DNA of 6,734 nt from NCBI GenBank assembly GCA_012841005.1, contig DUVO01000091.1, positions 1 to 6,734 on the forward strand, in the 5' to 3' direction. Source of the stretch: Bacillota bacterium. Lineage in GTDB: Bacteria > Bacillota > DTU030. Of this stretch, positions 1-6,579 are shown piece by piece. The notes below the pieces were generated by a model. It did no database searches. It was not told where the DNA came from and worked only from the letters and a program-made list of their open reading frames with translations. Made by a program: the position numbers and the translations under genes. How positions within the stretch are numbered: the stretch's first letter is position 1; each line of letters begins with the position of its first letter.

Positions 1-1208
1 CACTCTCCCAGGGTCACCAGGAAATCGATCCCCAGTCGGGCCGCCTTTTTCCCCAGTTCCCAGTGGGCCTCCCGGGCAGCAGGCCCCAATTCCAGCATGT
101 CACCCAGTACCGCCACCGCCCTGGCTTCCCCCTTTAATTCCATTAGGGTAACAAGCGCACTCTCCATGGAAGTAGGATTGGCATTATAGGCGTCGTTGAT
201 AATGGTAACACCAGCCCGGTTTTTCACCATATTGAGCCGCATCGCAGCCGGCTCCATACCGGCCAGCCCCCGGGCCATATCCGGGAGAGACATACCAAAA
301 GAAGCCCCCACTGCCAGGGCAGCCAGAGCATTGACCACATTGTGCCTACCCGGCAGGGGAAGTTTAATTATACCGGTTCCTGCCGGGGTGCAGGCGGTAA
401 AAGTGATGCCGGCCTCTTTGTGGCTCTCGATCTCCTCAGCCCGAAAATCGTTGTCCGGCCCCAGACCATAGAAAAGGACCCGGCCTTTAAAGGAACGGCG
501 CAAATACCGCAGTCGCTCATCATCACCATTAAGGACAGCCAGCCCGGAAGGAGGGAGTTCTTTCACTATTTCCCACTTAGCCCGGGCAATATTATCGACC
601 GTCCCCAGGAGCTCCAGATGGGTCATCCCTATATTGGTTATCACCCCAATCCGGGGAGCAACCACCTGAGCAAGGCGGCGGATCTGTCCCAGCCCCCGCA
701 TTCCCATTTCCAGTACCGCTATTTCATGTTCCGGCCGCAGGGCAAACAGGGTCAGGGGCACACCAATTTCTGTATTGTAGTTCCCTGTATTTTTGTGGAC
801 GGAAAAGGATTGGGCCAGGACGGCAGCCACCATTTCCTTCGTCGTGGTCTTACCGGTACTGCCGGTTATGCCAACGGCTACCACCGGAAAACGGCGACGA
901 TACCAGGCAGCCAAATCCAACAGTGCTTCCTGGCAGTCAGGAACCATCAGAAGGGCCGCAGACCCCGGGGGAGAAACCTCCCTCTGGATCAGGACTGCCA
1001 CCGCACCCCTTTTCACTGCTTCAGGGACAAACCGGTGCCCGTCGACCCTTTCCCCTTTAAGGGCAATAAACAAGTCTCCCGGCTTAACCTGGCGGGAATC
1101 AATGGCAATGCCACCAATCCTCTGTTCCCTGTGTTCCCTGGAGCCGGATATCAACCTCCCGCCGGTGGCAAGGGCAACATCACCGGCAGTAAAATTCAAT
1201 CCCCCCAT
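1..1208 (-). CDS. murF: MurF, UDP-N-acetylmuramoyl-tripeptide--D-alanyl-D-alanine ligase (3' end outside window)
   Basis: This cytoplasmic ATP-dependent ligase adds D-Ala-D-Ala to UDP-MurNAc-tripeptide, the last step in making the UDP-MurNAc-pentapeptide. I translated it by hand: about 402 residues are present with no stop before the window edge. Mur ligases of this type are usually about 450-460 residues, so roughly the last 50-60 are missing. Visible motifs are the N-terminal substrate domain (IDSRQVKPGDLF near residues 36-47), the ATP P-loop GITGSTGKTTTKE (113-125), NTGNYNTEIGVP (140-151), EMGMRG (167-172), NIGMTHLE (192-199), NDAYNANP (338-345) and GDMLELG (369-375). YNTEIGVP and NDAYNANP separate MurF from MurC, MurD and MurE. 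The ATG lies directly against the murE stop codon and has a strong Shine-Dalgarno site inside murE, so the two genes are probably translationally coupled. A 9-bp tandem duplication lies near the N-terminus. Identification is very secure. Confidence 0.96.
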   Translation of the reverse strand, partial: MGGLNFTAGDVALATGGRLISGSREHREQRIGGIAIDSRQVKPGDLFIALKGERVDGHRFVPEAVKRGAVAVLIQREVSPPGSAALLMVPDCQEALLDLAAWYRRRFPVVAVGITGSTGKTTTKEMVAAVLAQSFSVHKNTGNYNTEIGVPLTLFALRPEHEIAVLEMGMRGLGQIRRLAQVVAPRIGVITNIGMTHLELLGTVDNIARAKWEIVKELPPSGLAVLNGDDERLRYLRRSFKGRVLFYGLGPDNDFRAEEIESHKEAGITFTACTPAGTGIIKLPLPGRHNVVNALAALAVGASFGMSLPDMARGLAGMEPAAMRLNMVKNRAGVTIINDAYNANPTSMESALVTLMELKGEARAVAVLGDMLELGPAAREAHWELGKKAARLGIDFLVTLGE

Positions 1209-2699
1209 TTAGATCTTCCTCCTCAGTGCCTCCCGCGCCACCTCCCGGTCGTCGAAGGGAAGGGTCCTGTTTCCGATTATTTGGTACGTCTCGTGACCCT
1301 TGCCGGCCAGGATAACCATATCATCCTTGCGGGCTATGGCAATGGCAGCAGCAATGGCTTCTTTCCGGTCAGGTATTATCTCATAACCGGCACCAGATTT
1401 CCCCCCCGCCTTTACACCCGGTTCGATATCGGCAATTATTGCCAGGGGGTCTTCACTCCGGGGATTATCAGAGGTAATGATGACATAGTCAGCATTCTCC
1501 GCTGCTATCTTGCCCATTATGGGGCGTTTCGTACGGTCCCGGTCGCCCCCGCAGCCAAAAACTATGATCCTTCTACCCCTCACAAATTCCGCCGCTGCTT
1601 TCAGTATATTCTCCAGGCCATCGGGAGTATGGGCATAATCAACAATTACACTAAAATCCTGTCCCTCATCGATACTCTCAAAACGCCCCGGTACCCCGGG
1701 CACTGCCGCCAGGGCCCGGGCGATTACCTGTGGGTCAATACCTTCGGTAAGACCTACTCCGATGGCCGCCAGGGCATTGTAGACGCTGAACATTCCCGTC
1801 AATTTGAGGGTCAGGGGAATCTCTCTGCCCCGACCACAGGCCGTGAACTTCACACCCCGGGACCCAATCTGAACCGATACCGCCCGTAAGTCTGCCTCCT
1901 CACCCAGGCCATAGCCCAACCAGGGAACAGGACAGCGGCCGGCAATCTCCCGCCCCCCGGGATCATCTACATTAATGACAGCCGCCCTGGTACCTTTTTT
2001 GGGCGTAGGAAGGCCCAGCAGGGTGAAGAGTTTTTCCTTGGCAGCCAGATAGTCCGAAATTGTATTGTGGAAATCCAGGTGATCCTGGGTTAGATTGGTG
2101 AAAACCCCCAGGTCGAATTCGCAGCAGGCAACACGTTCTAAACTTAAGGCATGGGAGGATACCTCCATAACACAGTAATCAACCCCCGCCTCCACCATCC
2201 GCGCGAAGAGCTCCTGGAGATCCAGGGATTCAGGGGTGGTCCTTTCCACAGGTAAGGTTTCCTCACCAATACGATTATGGATTGTCCCGATCAATCCTGT
2301 TTTATAACCTGCCTGCCGCAATATAGCTTCAATCAAATGGGTAGTGGTCGTCTTACCATTGGTACCCGTCACCCCAATCAAGCGCAACTTTCGGGAGGGG
2401 TAGTTGTAAAAGGCAGCAGATAATTGGGCCAGGGCCAGGCGAGTATCGGAAACCCTGACCATGGTAACACCTTCTGGAACCGGCTCCTCCTTCTGTACCA
2501 CCACACCGGTACAACCCTTTTCGATGGCTTCGGGGATAAAATCGTGGCCATCCTGGCGGAATCCCTCAATGCAAACGAACAAGTCACCCGGTTTGGCCCG
2601 CCTGGAGTCATATGTAATTCCCGTAAAGGTCGTATCAATGCTACCCAATACCTGTTCCACTGCCAATCCCGACAAGAGTTTTCGCAACTCATGCTTCAT
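1209..2699 (-). CDS. murE: MurE, UDP-MurNAc-L-Ala-D-Glu--2,6-diaminopimelate ligase
   Basis: This cytoplasmic ATP-dependent Mur ligase adds the third residue to the peptidoglycan stem peptide. Numbering is from the upstream in-frame ATG (2705), which gives 498 aa, the usual family length. The order is an N-terminal UDP-substrate domain (TYDSRRAKPGDLF, 31-43), the P-loop GVTGTNGKTTTT (111-122), TTPES (156-160), SSHAL (183-187), NLTQDHLDFH (204-213), and a lysine at about K223 in AAKEKLF, the position expected to be carbamylated. Then follow DYAHTPD (356-362), GCGGDRDRTKRP (384-395), DNPRSEDP (413-420) and GKGHE (468-472). The DNPR motif is the family signature for meso-diaminopimelate rather than L-lysine. 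I place the start at the second ATG (2699, residue 3 of the longer form), because the AAAGGAG site is 9 nt from it but only 3 nt from the ATG at 2705. The 275-bp gap upstream may hold its own control region. The gene ends flush against murF. Confidence 0.96.
   Translation of the reverse strand: MKHELRKLLSGLAVEQVLGSIDTTFTGITYDSRRAKPGDLFVCIEGFRQDGHDFIPEAIEKGCTGVVVQKEEPVPEGVTMVRVSDTRLALAQLSAAFYNYPSRKLRLIGVTGTNGKTTTTHLIEAILRQAGYKTGLIGTIHNRIGEETLPVERTTPESLDLQELFARMVEAGVDYCVMEVSSHALSLERVACCEFDLGVFTNLTQDHLDFHNTISDYLAAKEKLFTLLGLPTPKKGTRAAVINVDDPGGREIAGRCPVPWLGYGLGEEADLRAVSVQIGSRGVKFTACGRGREIPLTLKLTGMFSVYNALAAIGVGLTEGIDPQVIARALAAVPGVPGRFESIDEGQDFSVIVDYAHTPDGLENILKAAAEFVRGRRIIVFGCGGDRDRTKRPIMGKIAAENADYVIITSDNPRSEDPLAIIADIEPGVKAGGKSGAGYEIIPDRKEAIAAAIAIARKDDMVILAGKGHETYQIIGNRTLPFDDREVAREALRRKI
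1218..1224 (-). promoter_or_regulatory. murF Shine-Dalgarno site inside the murE 3' end
   Basis: On the minus strand this reads GAGGAGG, followed by 9 nt and the murF ATG at 1208. It lies within the last codons of murE, encoding part of the RRK tail. The spacing suits initiation and fixes the murF start. With zero bases between the murE stop and the murF start, it points to coupled translation. Confidence 0.8.
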
Positions 2700-2708
2700 C
2701 TCCATTTA

Positions 2709-2715
2709 CTCCTTT
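2709..2715 (-). promoter_or_regulatory. murE Shine-Dalgarno site that decides the start
   Basis: The minus strand reads AAAGGAG here. Its end is 3 nt from the ATG at 2705 and 9 nt from the ATG at 2699. Normal spacing favours 2699, which would make MurE 496 aa and begin it Met-Lys-His-Glu. Confidence 0.7.
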
Positions 2716-2776
2716 CCCCCGGCAAACGCCACCAGACTTAAATTAGCGTTATCCCCCAGATACTATTTTATTCCCG

Positions 2777-2837
2777 GGCAGGAAATGAACTCCCTTTTCC
2801 TCTCTTTTATTTCTGGAAAGTAATTTTTTCTCCTGCC
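2777..2837 (-). promoter_or_regulatory. Competing inverted repeats in the murE leader (possible RNA structure)
   Basis: In a minus-strand transcript the segment from plus positions 2785-2777 (UUUCCUGCC) can pair with two upstream partners. One is local: AGGAAA at 2801-2796, giving a 6-bp stem with a 10-nt loop. The other is distal: GGCAGGAGA at 2837-2829, giving a 9-bp stem with one G-U pair. The two pairings exclude each other because both use the same UUUCCU. This is seen by eye only. I recognise no known riboswitch or leader family, no terminator T-run follows, and chance remains a fair explanation. Confidence 0.3.
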
Positions 2838-2858
2838 GCCATTCCGACATTAGATACA

Positions 2859-2886
2859 TGGCCACTGGCTGCTGACTACCGACTAA
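2859..2886. repeat. Degenerate heptamer tandem repeat, four units
   Basis: The plus strand reads as four consecutive 7-bp units: TGGCCAC, TGGCTGC, TGACTAC, CGACTAA. Neighbouring units differ at two or three positions, with a rough consensus TGRCTAC. It is non-coding and lies in the middle of the PBP-murE gap. It may be a remnant of a longer simple heptad array; function unknown. Confidence 0.5.
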
Positions 2887-2980
2887 CGCATTGCCCTCCG
2901 CGAGAAGAACAGAGAGCAAAGTCAGAAGTGTTGCAATTAATTTTCATCCCCCTGCTGGTGCCGGGTACAGGCAAGGGCGT

Positions 2981-5068
2981 CTAGTCAGCAGAAGGTGGTG
3001 CAAATCTAACCTCCACCATAGTACCCAGGGGAACCAGGGTCAGAGGTTCCGGGTCCTGGGCGACGGCCAGTCCCGTTCCCTCCGGTTTTAACAGTAGCCC
3101 AAGATCACTGAGGGTTTCAGCCACCTCCCGGATAGTCTTACCCTGCAGGTTCGGGACCAGCACTTCACCATCCTCTTGTTCCAGCGGCAGCTCCTCCCCG
3201 TCCCATAGATAAAGGATAACCTCAGAGCCTCCTGCTATCTTGGCCCCGGCCCTGGGTATCTGATCCACTACCAGAGTTCCCTCCCCTTCGCGCCGGTGGC
3301 TCAATCCTGTCTCCCCCAGGATGGCTTCCGCCTCCCCGAGGGGTAAATTGACCACATTGGGCACCGTAACATAAACCTGCTCCTCTTCTTTCGGTTTTTC
3401 CGTGGGCGGTATACCGAGATAGGGGAGGCTTTCTGCCATTACCGCCTGGAAAGCAGGGGCAGCTACCAAACCACCATAATACGCCCCCTTGGGTTCATCG
3501 ACCACAACCAGAACGGCCAGTTGGGGGTCTTCTACGGGCCCAAAGCCCACAAAAGAAGCAACGTGTTTGTCCGACGCATAGTGACCATTGATAATTTTCT
3601 GGGCCGTGCCGGTTTTCCCCGCCAGATTGTAACCCTCGACGGCCGCTCCCCGTCCGGTACCATCGGCAACCACCTGCTGTAAGTACCCGGCCAGTTCCCT
3701 AGCTGTCTGCCGGGAAACAACCTGCCCCACAGGTTTGGGTGTATACCCCTGGACCAAATTGCCTTCATGATCATATATTTCCCGTACAATCTGGGGCTGG
3801 AGAAGAACCCCGTCATTGGCAATGGCCCCCACCATGCTAATCATCTGGATTGGGGTTACGGCAATACCGTGACCGAAGGCATTATTGGCCAACTCCACGG
3901 GGCCTACCCGGCTCCGGGGCAGGAGAATACCTCCCTCCTCCCCCGTCAAAGAAATACCAGTTGGTTTTCCGAAACCGAATCCCTCTATGTACCGGTAAAA
4001 AGCATCCTTCCCCAATCTCTGGCCAATGGTGACAAAGCCAACGTTGCAAGAGTTTTTGACCACCTCAGCCAGGCTCTGGCTGCCGTGGGCCGAAACACAA
4101 CCGATAGAAGATCCCGCCACAGTAATGGCCCCACTGCAGAAAAAACTGTCACTGGCAGAAACAACTCCCTCTTCGAGAGCAGCCGCTGCAGTCACAATTT
4201 TAAAGGTAGAACCCGGTTCATAATTGTACCAAATGGCCAAGTTGCGCCAGTTATCAGGGGTGGCCAGGGGAGTATTGGGATCATAGGTGGGTCGGACTCC
4301 CATGGCCAGCACCTCACCAGTGCGGGGGTTGGTGACGATTATTACGGCAGACTTTGGCTGGTATTCCAACATAATCTGATCCAGCTGGCGTTCAACAATA
4401 TACTGGCTTACTTTATCTATGGTCAAAATAAGATTATGCCCATCCCGGGAGGGAATATACTTCTTGAAACCATCGGGAATATCAGTCCCGATCGCCGTCG
4501 CTTCCCCCAATACCCTTCCCAGGGAACCCCGAAGGAGGTTGTCATAGGTCACTTCGATCCCTTCCAGGCCCTGGTTATCAATCCCCGCGAACCCAATAAC
4601 ATGGGCAGCCACTGCCCCCTCGGGGTAGTACCGCTTGGTCTCTTCAACCAGGTAAATACCATCTAAATCTAATTCCCGGATCCTTTGGGCAACATCAGAA
4701 TCAATTTTCCGTTGGATCCACTCAAAGGATGAATTACTGGAAAGTTTAGCTATGAGTTCCTCCTGTTCCAGGTTCAAAATCTCGCCCAGGAGTTGAGCCG
4801 TCAGTTCCTTTTCTGTCACCTGAACAGGGTTGGCAACCACTGAGTCCACACTGATATCAAAGGCAAGCTTTCTTCCTTCCCGGTCATAGATTGTCCCCCG
4901 GGATGGCTGGATGTAAATCTCCCGCAGCCGCTGTTCTAAAGCCTGCTGTTGGTAGAGTTCACCCTGGAGGATCTGCAAGAAAAATAACCGCCCTCCCAGC
5001 GCAAAAACTCCAAGGGCGAAAAAAAAGAATAATACTACTATCCGTCGTCTGATCACCAACGGAGTCAT
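2981..5068 (-). CDS. Class B penicillin-binding protein with two PASTA domains (FtsI/PBP2B or SpoVD type)
   Basis: This is a membrane-anchored D,D-transpeptidase that cross-links septal or spore-cortex peptidoglycan outside the membrane. It has 695 aa. A short basic cytoplasmic tail (RRR, 7-9) precedes one membrane segment (about 10-33). The class B dimerisation region opens with RGTIYDREG (58-66). The transpeptidase domain (about 238-545) has all three catalytic motifs: STFK with nucleophile Ser287 and Lys290, SCN (340-342), and KTGTAQ (485-490). Two C-terminal PASTA domains follow, about 567-622 (starting TVPNVVNLPLGEAE) and 636-690 (starting VLVPNLQGKTIREVAE). B. subtilis PBP2B carries two PASTA domains and SpoVD one, so the architecture favours the division enzyme. 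Sporulating Clostridia often have a single gene here annotated spoVD, so I give no symbol. Start: GAAGGGGG lies 7 nt before the ATG. Cys311, Cys324 and Cys341 sit near the active site. It lies 24 bp after ftsL. Confidence 0.95.
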   Translation of the reverse strand: MTPLVIRRRIVVLFFFFALGVFALGGRLFFLQILQGELYQQQALEQRLREIYIQPSRGTIYDREGRKLAFDISVDSVVANPVQVTEKELTAQLLGEILNLEQEELIAKLSSNSSFEWIQRKIDSDVAQRIRELDLDGIYLVEETKRYYPEGAVAAHVIGFAGIDNQGLEGIEVTYDNLLRGSLGRVLGEATAIGTDIPDGFKKYIPSRDGHNLILTIDKVSQYIVERQLDQIMLEYQPKSAVIIVTNPRTGEVLAMGVRPTYDPNTPLATPDNWRNLAIWYNYEPGSTFKIVTAAAALEEGVVSASDSFFCSGAITVAGSSIGCVSAHGSQSLAEVVKNSCNVGFVTIGQRLGKDAFYRYIEGFGFGKPTGISLTGEEGGILLPRSRVGPVELANNAFGHGIAVTPIQMISMVGAIANDGVLLQPQIVREIYDHEGNLVQGYTPKPVGQVVSRQTARELAGYLQQVVADGTGRGAAVEGYNLAGKTGTAQKIINGHYASDKHVASFVGFGPVEDPQLAVLVVVDEPKGAYYGGLVAAPAFQAVMAESLPYLGIPPTEKPKEEEQVYVTVPNVVNLPLGEAEAILGETGLSHRREGEGTLVVDQIPRAGAKIAGGSEVILYLWDGEELPLEQEDGEVLVPNLQGKTIREVAETLSDLGLLLKPEGTGLAVAQDPEPLTLVPLGTMVEVRFAPPSAD

Positions 5069-5075
5069 GGGATTA

Positions 5076-5083
5076 CCCCCTTC
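5076..5083 (-). promoter_or_regulatory. Shine-Dalgarno site of the PBP gene
   Basis: The minus strand reads GAAGGGGG, 7 nt before the ATG at 5068. It lies in the 24-bp gap after the ftsL-type gene and supports the chosen start. Confidence 0.6.
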
Positions 5084-5092
5084 ACAACCCCA

Positions 5093-5581
5093 TTACCGTT
5101 CGGGACTCCCGGCATAGGCTGTTTTAGGCCTCAACCAACCGGCCAGCTGGCTAACAGGATCATGTCCTTCCGCCTGCTCGACCTGGGGAGCTGGAGTATG
5201 ATCAGGAGAAATAGAATCTGCTACGGCCAGGTATCTTACCTGCTGGCAGGGGAGCATACCCAGGTCTTCCCGGGCCACCCTTTCAATTCGCTCCAGGGAG
5301 GCCAGATAAGCTGCCTGGCGTTCCAGATCCCGGTTTTCCCGTTCCAGGGTTTTAATTTTCCCTTGCATACTGGCAATTTGCAGGTTCAAATGGGCCAATA
5401 GTGCGTATTGGGAAAGATAAAGGAGGGCAAGTGATACTGTCAGGATAAGTACAACCCCATATGCTGCCATCGGGCTTAACCGAAAACGGCGCTGGTACCG
5501 AACCCGGCGTTCAGCAACCGGTTCCTGCCGCCGGGTTTGTTGGTAAGCAACTGCTGTGTTTCCTCTAGTTATAACCAACAC
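5093..5581 (-). CDS. ftsL: FtsL-type septum formation protein (FtsL/DivIC superfamily)
   Basis: This is a small bitopic membrane protein of the divisome, expected to form a complex through its extracellular coiled coil with DivIC/FtsB and DivIB/FtsQ partners and to help recruit or activate the septal PBP encoded just downstream. It has 162 aa. A basic cytoplasmic region (many Arg between 17 and 34) precedes one membrane segment at about 38-57 (SPMAAYGVVLILTVSLALLY). A heptad-like coiled coil follows at about 62-95 (LERENRDLERQ visible), then LERIERVAREDLGM (96-109), the conserved end of this family. A tail of about 53 residues, proline-containing and poorly conserved in appearance, extends beyond it. 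The start is GTG, sharing one base with the rsmH TAG stop, with GGGGGGTGA just upstream; TTG is the next codon. Identification rests on topology, the LxxIExxAxxxLGM-like motif and position, since this family diverges quickly. Confidence 0.85.
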   Translation of the reverse strand: MLVITRGNTAVAYQQTRRQEPVAERRVRYQRRFRLSPMAAYGVVLILTVSLALLYLSQYALLAHLNLQIASMQGKIKTLERENRDLERQAAYLASLERIERVAREDLGMLPCQQVRYLAVADSISPDHTPAPQVEQAEGHDPVSQLAGWLRPKTAYAGSPER

Positions 5582-6546
5582 TATTCACCCCCCTCTGTCT
5601 TTAGAACACCTGCTCTTCTTTCCACTACGCGCAGTTTGGCGCTCCTGGCCCTGGGATTTTCCTGCACTTCCTTCCCGGTGGGTGTTACCGGCCGCCTAGT
5701 TAAAATCTTTACCAGGGGCTGTCGGCCGCATACACAGGCAGGAAATTCCGGCGGGCAGGTACATCCCCTGGCGAGGCGGCGAAAGGTTCTCTTTACAATC
5801 CTATCCTCCAGGGAGTGGAAGGAAATAACGCATAGCCGGCCACCTGGCTTGAGAATATTAACAGCAGCCTCCAAGGCCGGGGCAAGGGAATCAAGTTCCT
5901 CATTGACAGCTATTCGCAGGGCCTGGAAAGTGCGGCGGGCTGGATGGGGACCCTTCTTCCGTGCCCCTGCCGGTACTGCTCCTTTGATAACAGCAACCAA
6001 TTCACCTGTAGTTTTCAATTTAGCCTTTTCCCGTGCTGCAACAATGAATTGGGCTATGCGGGCTGCCCAACGTTCCTCCCCGTATTCCCAGATGATCCGG
6101 GCCAGTTCCTGTTGCGGCAGATCGTTGACCAGATCGGCGGCGGTCGTAGCCTGGTTGGGATCAATCCGCATATCCAGTGGCCCGTCCTGGTGATAGGAAA
6201 AGCCCCGCTCCGGTCGCTCCAACTGGGGGGAAGAAACACCTAAATCGAAAAGTATACCATCTGCTTCTTCTACTCCCAGAGAAGCAACCAGTTGGGTTAA
6301 ATCCCGGAAATTTCCCTGTATAAAAGAAACCATCCCTGAGTAAGGGGCCAAACGCCTTCTCGCTGCCTCCAGGGCGTCTGGATCCCGATCGATCCCAAGC
6401 AAGCGGCCTCCTGGCTTTATTTGCTCTAAGATTGCCGCGGCATGTCCACCGCCCCCCAAGGTACAGTCGATATATATGCCACCGGGAGTACAACGGAGCC
6501 AGGCGATTGTCTCAGCAAGTAAAACCGGTTCATGCACATAGTCCAT
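5581..6546 (-). CDS. rsmH: RsmH (MraW), 16S rRNA cytosine-1402 N4-methyltransferase
   Basis: This cytoplasmic S-adenosylmethionine-dependent enzyme methylates N4 of C1402 in the 16S rRNA decoding centre. It has 321 aa, close to the family norm of about 310-320. Visible motifs are HEPVLLAE (5-12), the SAM-binding loop [10 protein letters not shown] (27-36), GIDRDPDAL (51-59), [10 protein letters not shown] (100-109), [13 protein letters not shown] (115-127), [15 protein letters not shown] (204-218), [17 protein letters not shown] (233-249) and a C-terminal [13 protein letters not shown] cysteine cluster (262-274). [11 protein letters not shown] (297-307) is the usual family ending. The start is the ATG with GGAGG 11 nt upstream, a slightly long spacing across a run of seven A. 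It lies 33 bp after mraZ and overlaps the ftsL start by one base, as expected for the dcw cluster. Nothing appears broken. Confidence 0.97.
   Translation of the reverse strand: MDYVHEPVLLAETIAWLRCTPGGIYIDCTLGGGGHAAAILEQIKPGGRLLGIDRDPDALEAARRRLAPYSGMVSFIQGNFRDLTQLVASLGVEEADGILFDLGVSSPQLERPERGFSYHQDGPLDMRIDPNQATTAADLVNDLPQQELARIIWEYGEERWAARIAQFIVAAREKAKLKTTGELVAVIKGAVPAGARKKGPHPARRTFQALRIAVNEELDSLAPALEAAVNILKPGGRLCVISFHSLEDRIVKRTFRRLARGCTCPPEFPACVCGRQPLVKILTRRPVTPTGKEVQENPRARSAKLRVVERRAGVLKTEGGE
5585..5593 (-). promoter_or_regulatory. Shine-Dalgarno site of ftsL inside the rsmH 3' end
   Basis: The minus strand reads GGGGGGTGA inside the final Gly-Gly-Glu codons of rsmH. The G-run ends 6 nt before the GTG at 5581. 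The TAGTG overlap suggests that ftsL translation depends partly on ribosomes finishing rsmH. Confidence 0.6.
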
Positions 6547-6557
6547 GTTTTTTTCGC

Positions 6558-6562
6558 CCTCC
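6558..6562 (-). promoter_or_regulatory. Shine-Dalgarno site of rsmH
   Basis: GGAGG on the minus strand, 11 nt before the ATG at 6546, in the 33-bp mraZ-rsmH gap. The spacer includes seven consecutive A. Confidence 0.6.
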
Positions 6563-6579
6563 AGCCCGGTGTCTAGTCT

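Larger units (their letters stand above)
2706..2980. other. 275-bp intergenic gap between the PBP gene and murE
   Basis: This is the only long non-coding stretch in the window; the other junctions are 33 bp, 24 bp, or overlapping/abutting. I see no credible gene: the longest minus-strand ATG reading frame I noticed (from about 2946) is 23 codons, with no suitably spaced Shine-Dalgarno site. There is no GC-rich stem followed by a T-run on the minus strand, so no clear intrinsic terminator after the PBP gene. Sequences such as TATCTAAT (about 2849-2856, minus) and TAAAAT (about 2766-2771, minus) resemble -10 boxes, but I found no matching -35 at proper spacing. The gap holds a heptamer repeat, a pair of competing inverted repeats and the murE Shine-Dalgarno site. 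A murE promoter here, perhaps sporulation-linked, is possible but not shown. Confidence 0.6.

Noticed and set aside
262..300. GC-rich inverted repeats within murF as possible terminators or mobile-element ends
   Set aside because: They lie in an intact conserved coding sequence, with no T-run and no target duplication.
342..1889. 515-codon open reading frame on the plus strand across the murF-murE junction
   Set aside because: It is antisense to two well-identified Mur ligases, rich in Gly, Pro, His and Gln without domain-like patterns, and crosses their gene boundary. It arises from codon bias on the opposite strand.
2725..2750. Inverted repeat AACGC...GCGTT just upstream of murE
   Set aside because: It is only 5 bp with a 16-nt loop, does not cover the Shine-Dalgarno site, and has no T-run. 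It is expected by chance.
2840..2860. TATCTAAT on the minus strand as a -10 promoter box
   Set aside because: No acceptable -35 hexamer lies 16-18 bp upstream; a lone -10-like match in an AT-rich gap is weak evidence.
2875..2948. A 23-codon minus-strand reading frame (ATG at about 2948-2946) in the PBP-murE gap
   Set aside because: The G-run abuts the ATG, leaving no usable Shine-Dalgarno spacing. The peptide has no recognisable signal or membrane segment and ends in the heptamer repeat.
3767..4666. 299-codon open reading frame on the plus strand inside the PBP gene
   Set aside because: It is wholly antisense to the transpeptidase domain and resembles no protein family I know.
5019..5026. 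Run of eight A (eight T on the coding strand) in the PBP membrane-segment codons, a possible slippage or phase-variation site
   Set aside because: It encodes a run of Phe in the membrane helix, the reading frame is intact, and such runs are common in hydrophobic codons. Nothing suggests phase variation.
5537..6193. 218-codon open reading frame on the plus strand opposite rsmH and ftsL
   Set aside because: It is antisense to rsmH, whose motifs are complete, and shows no family features of its own.
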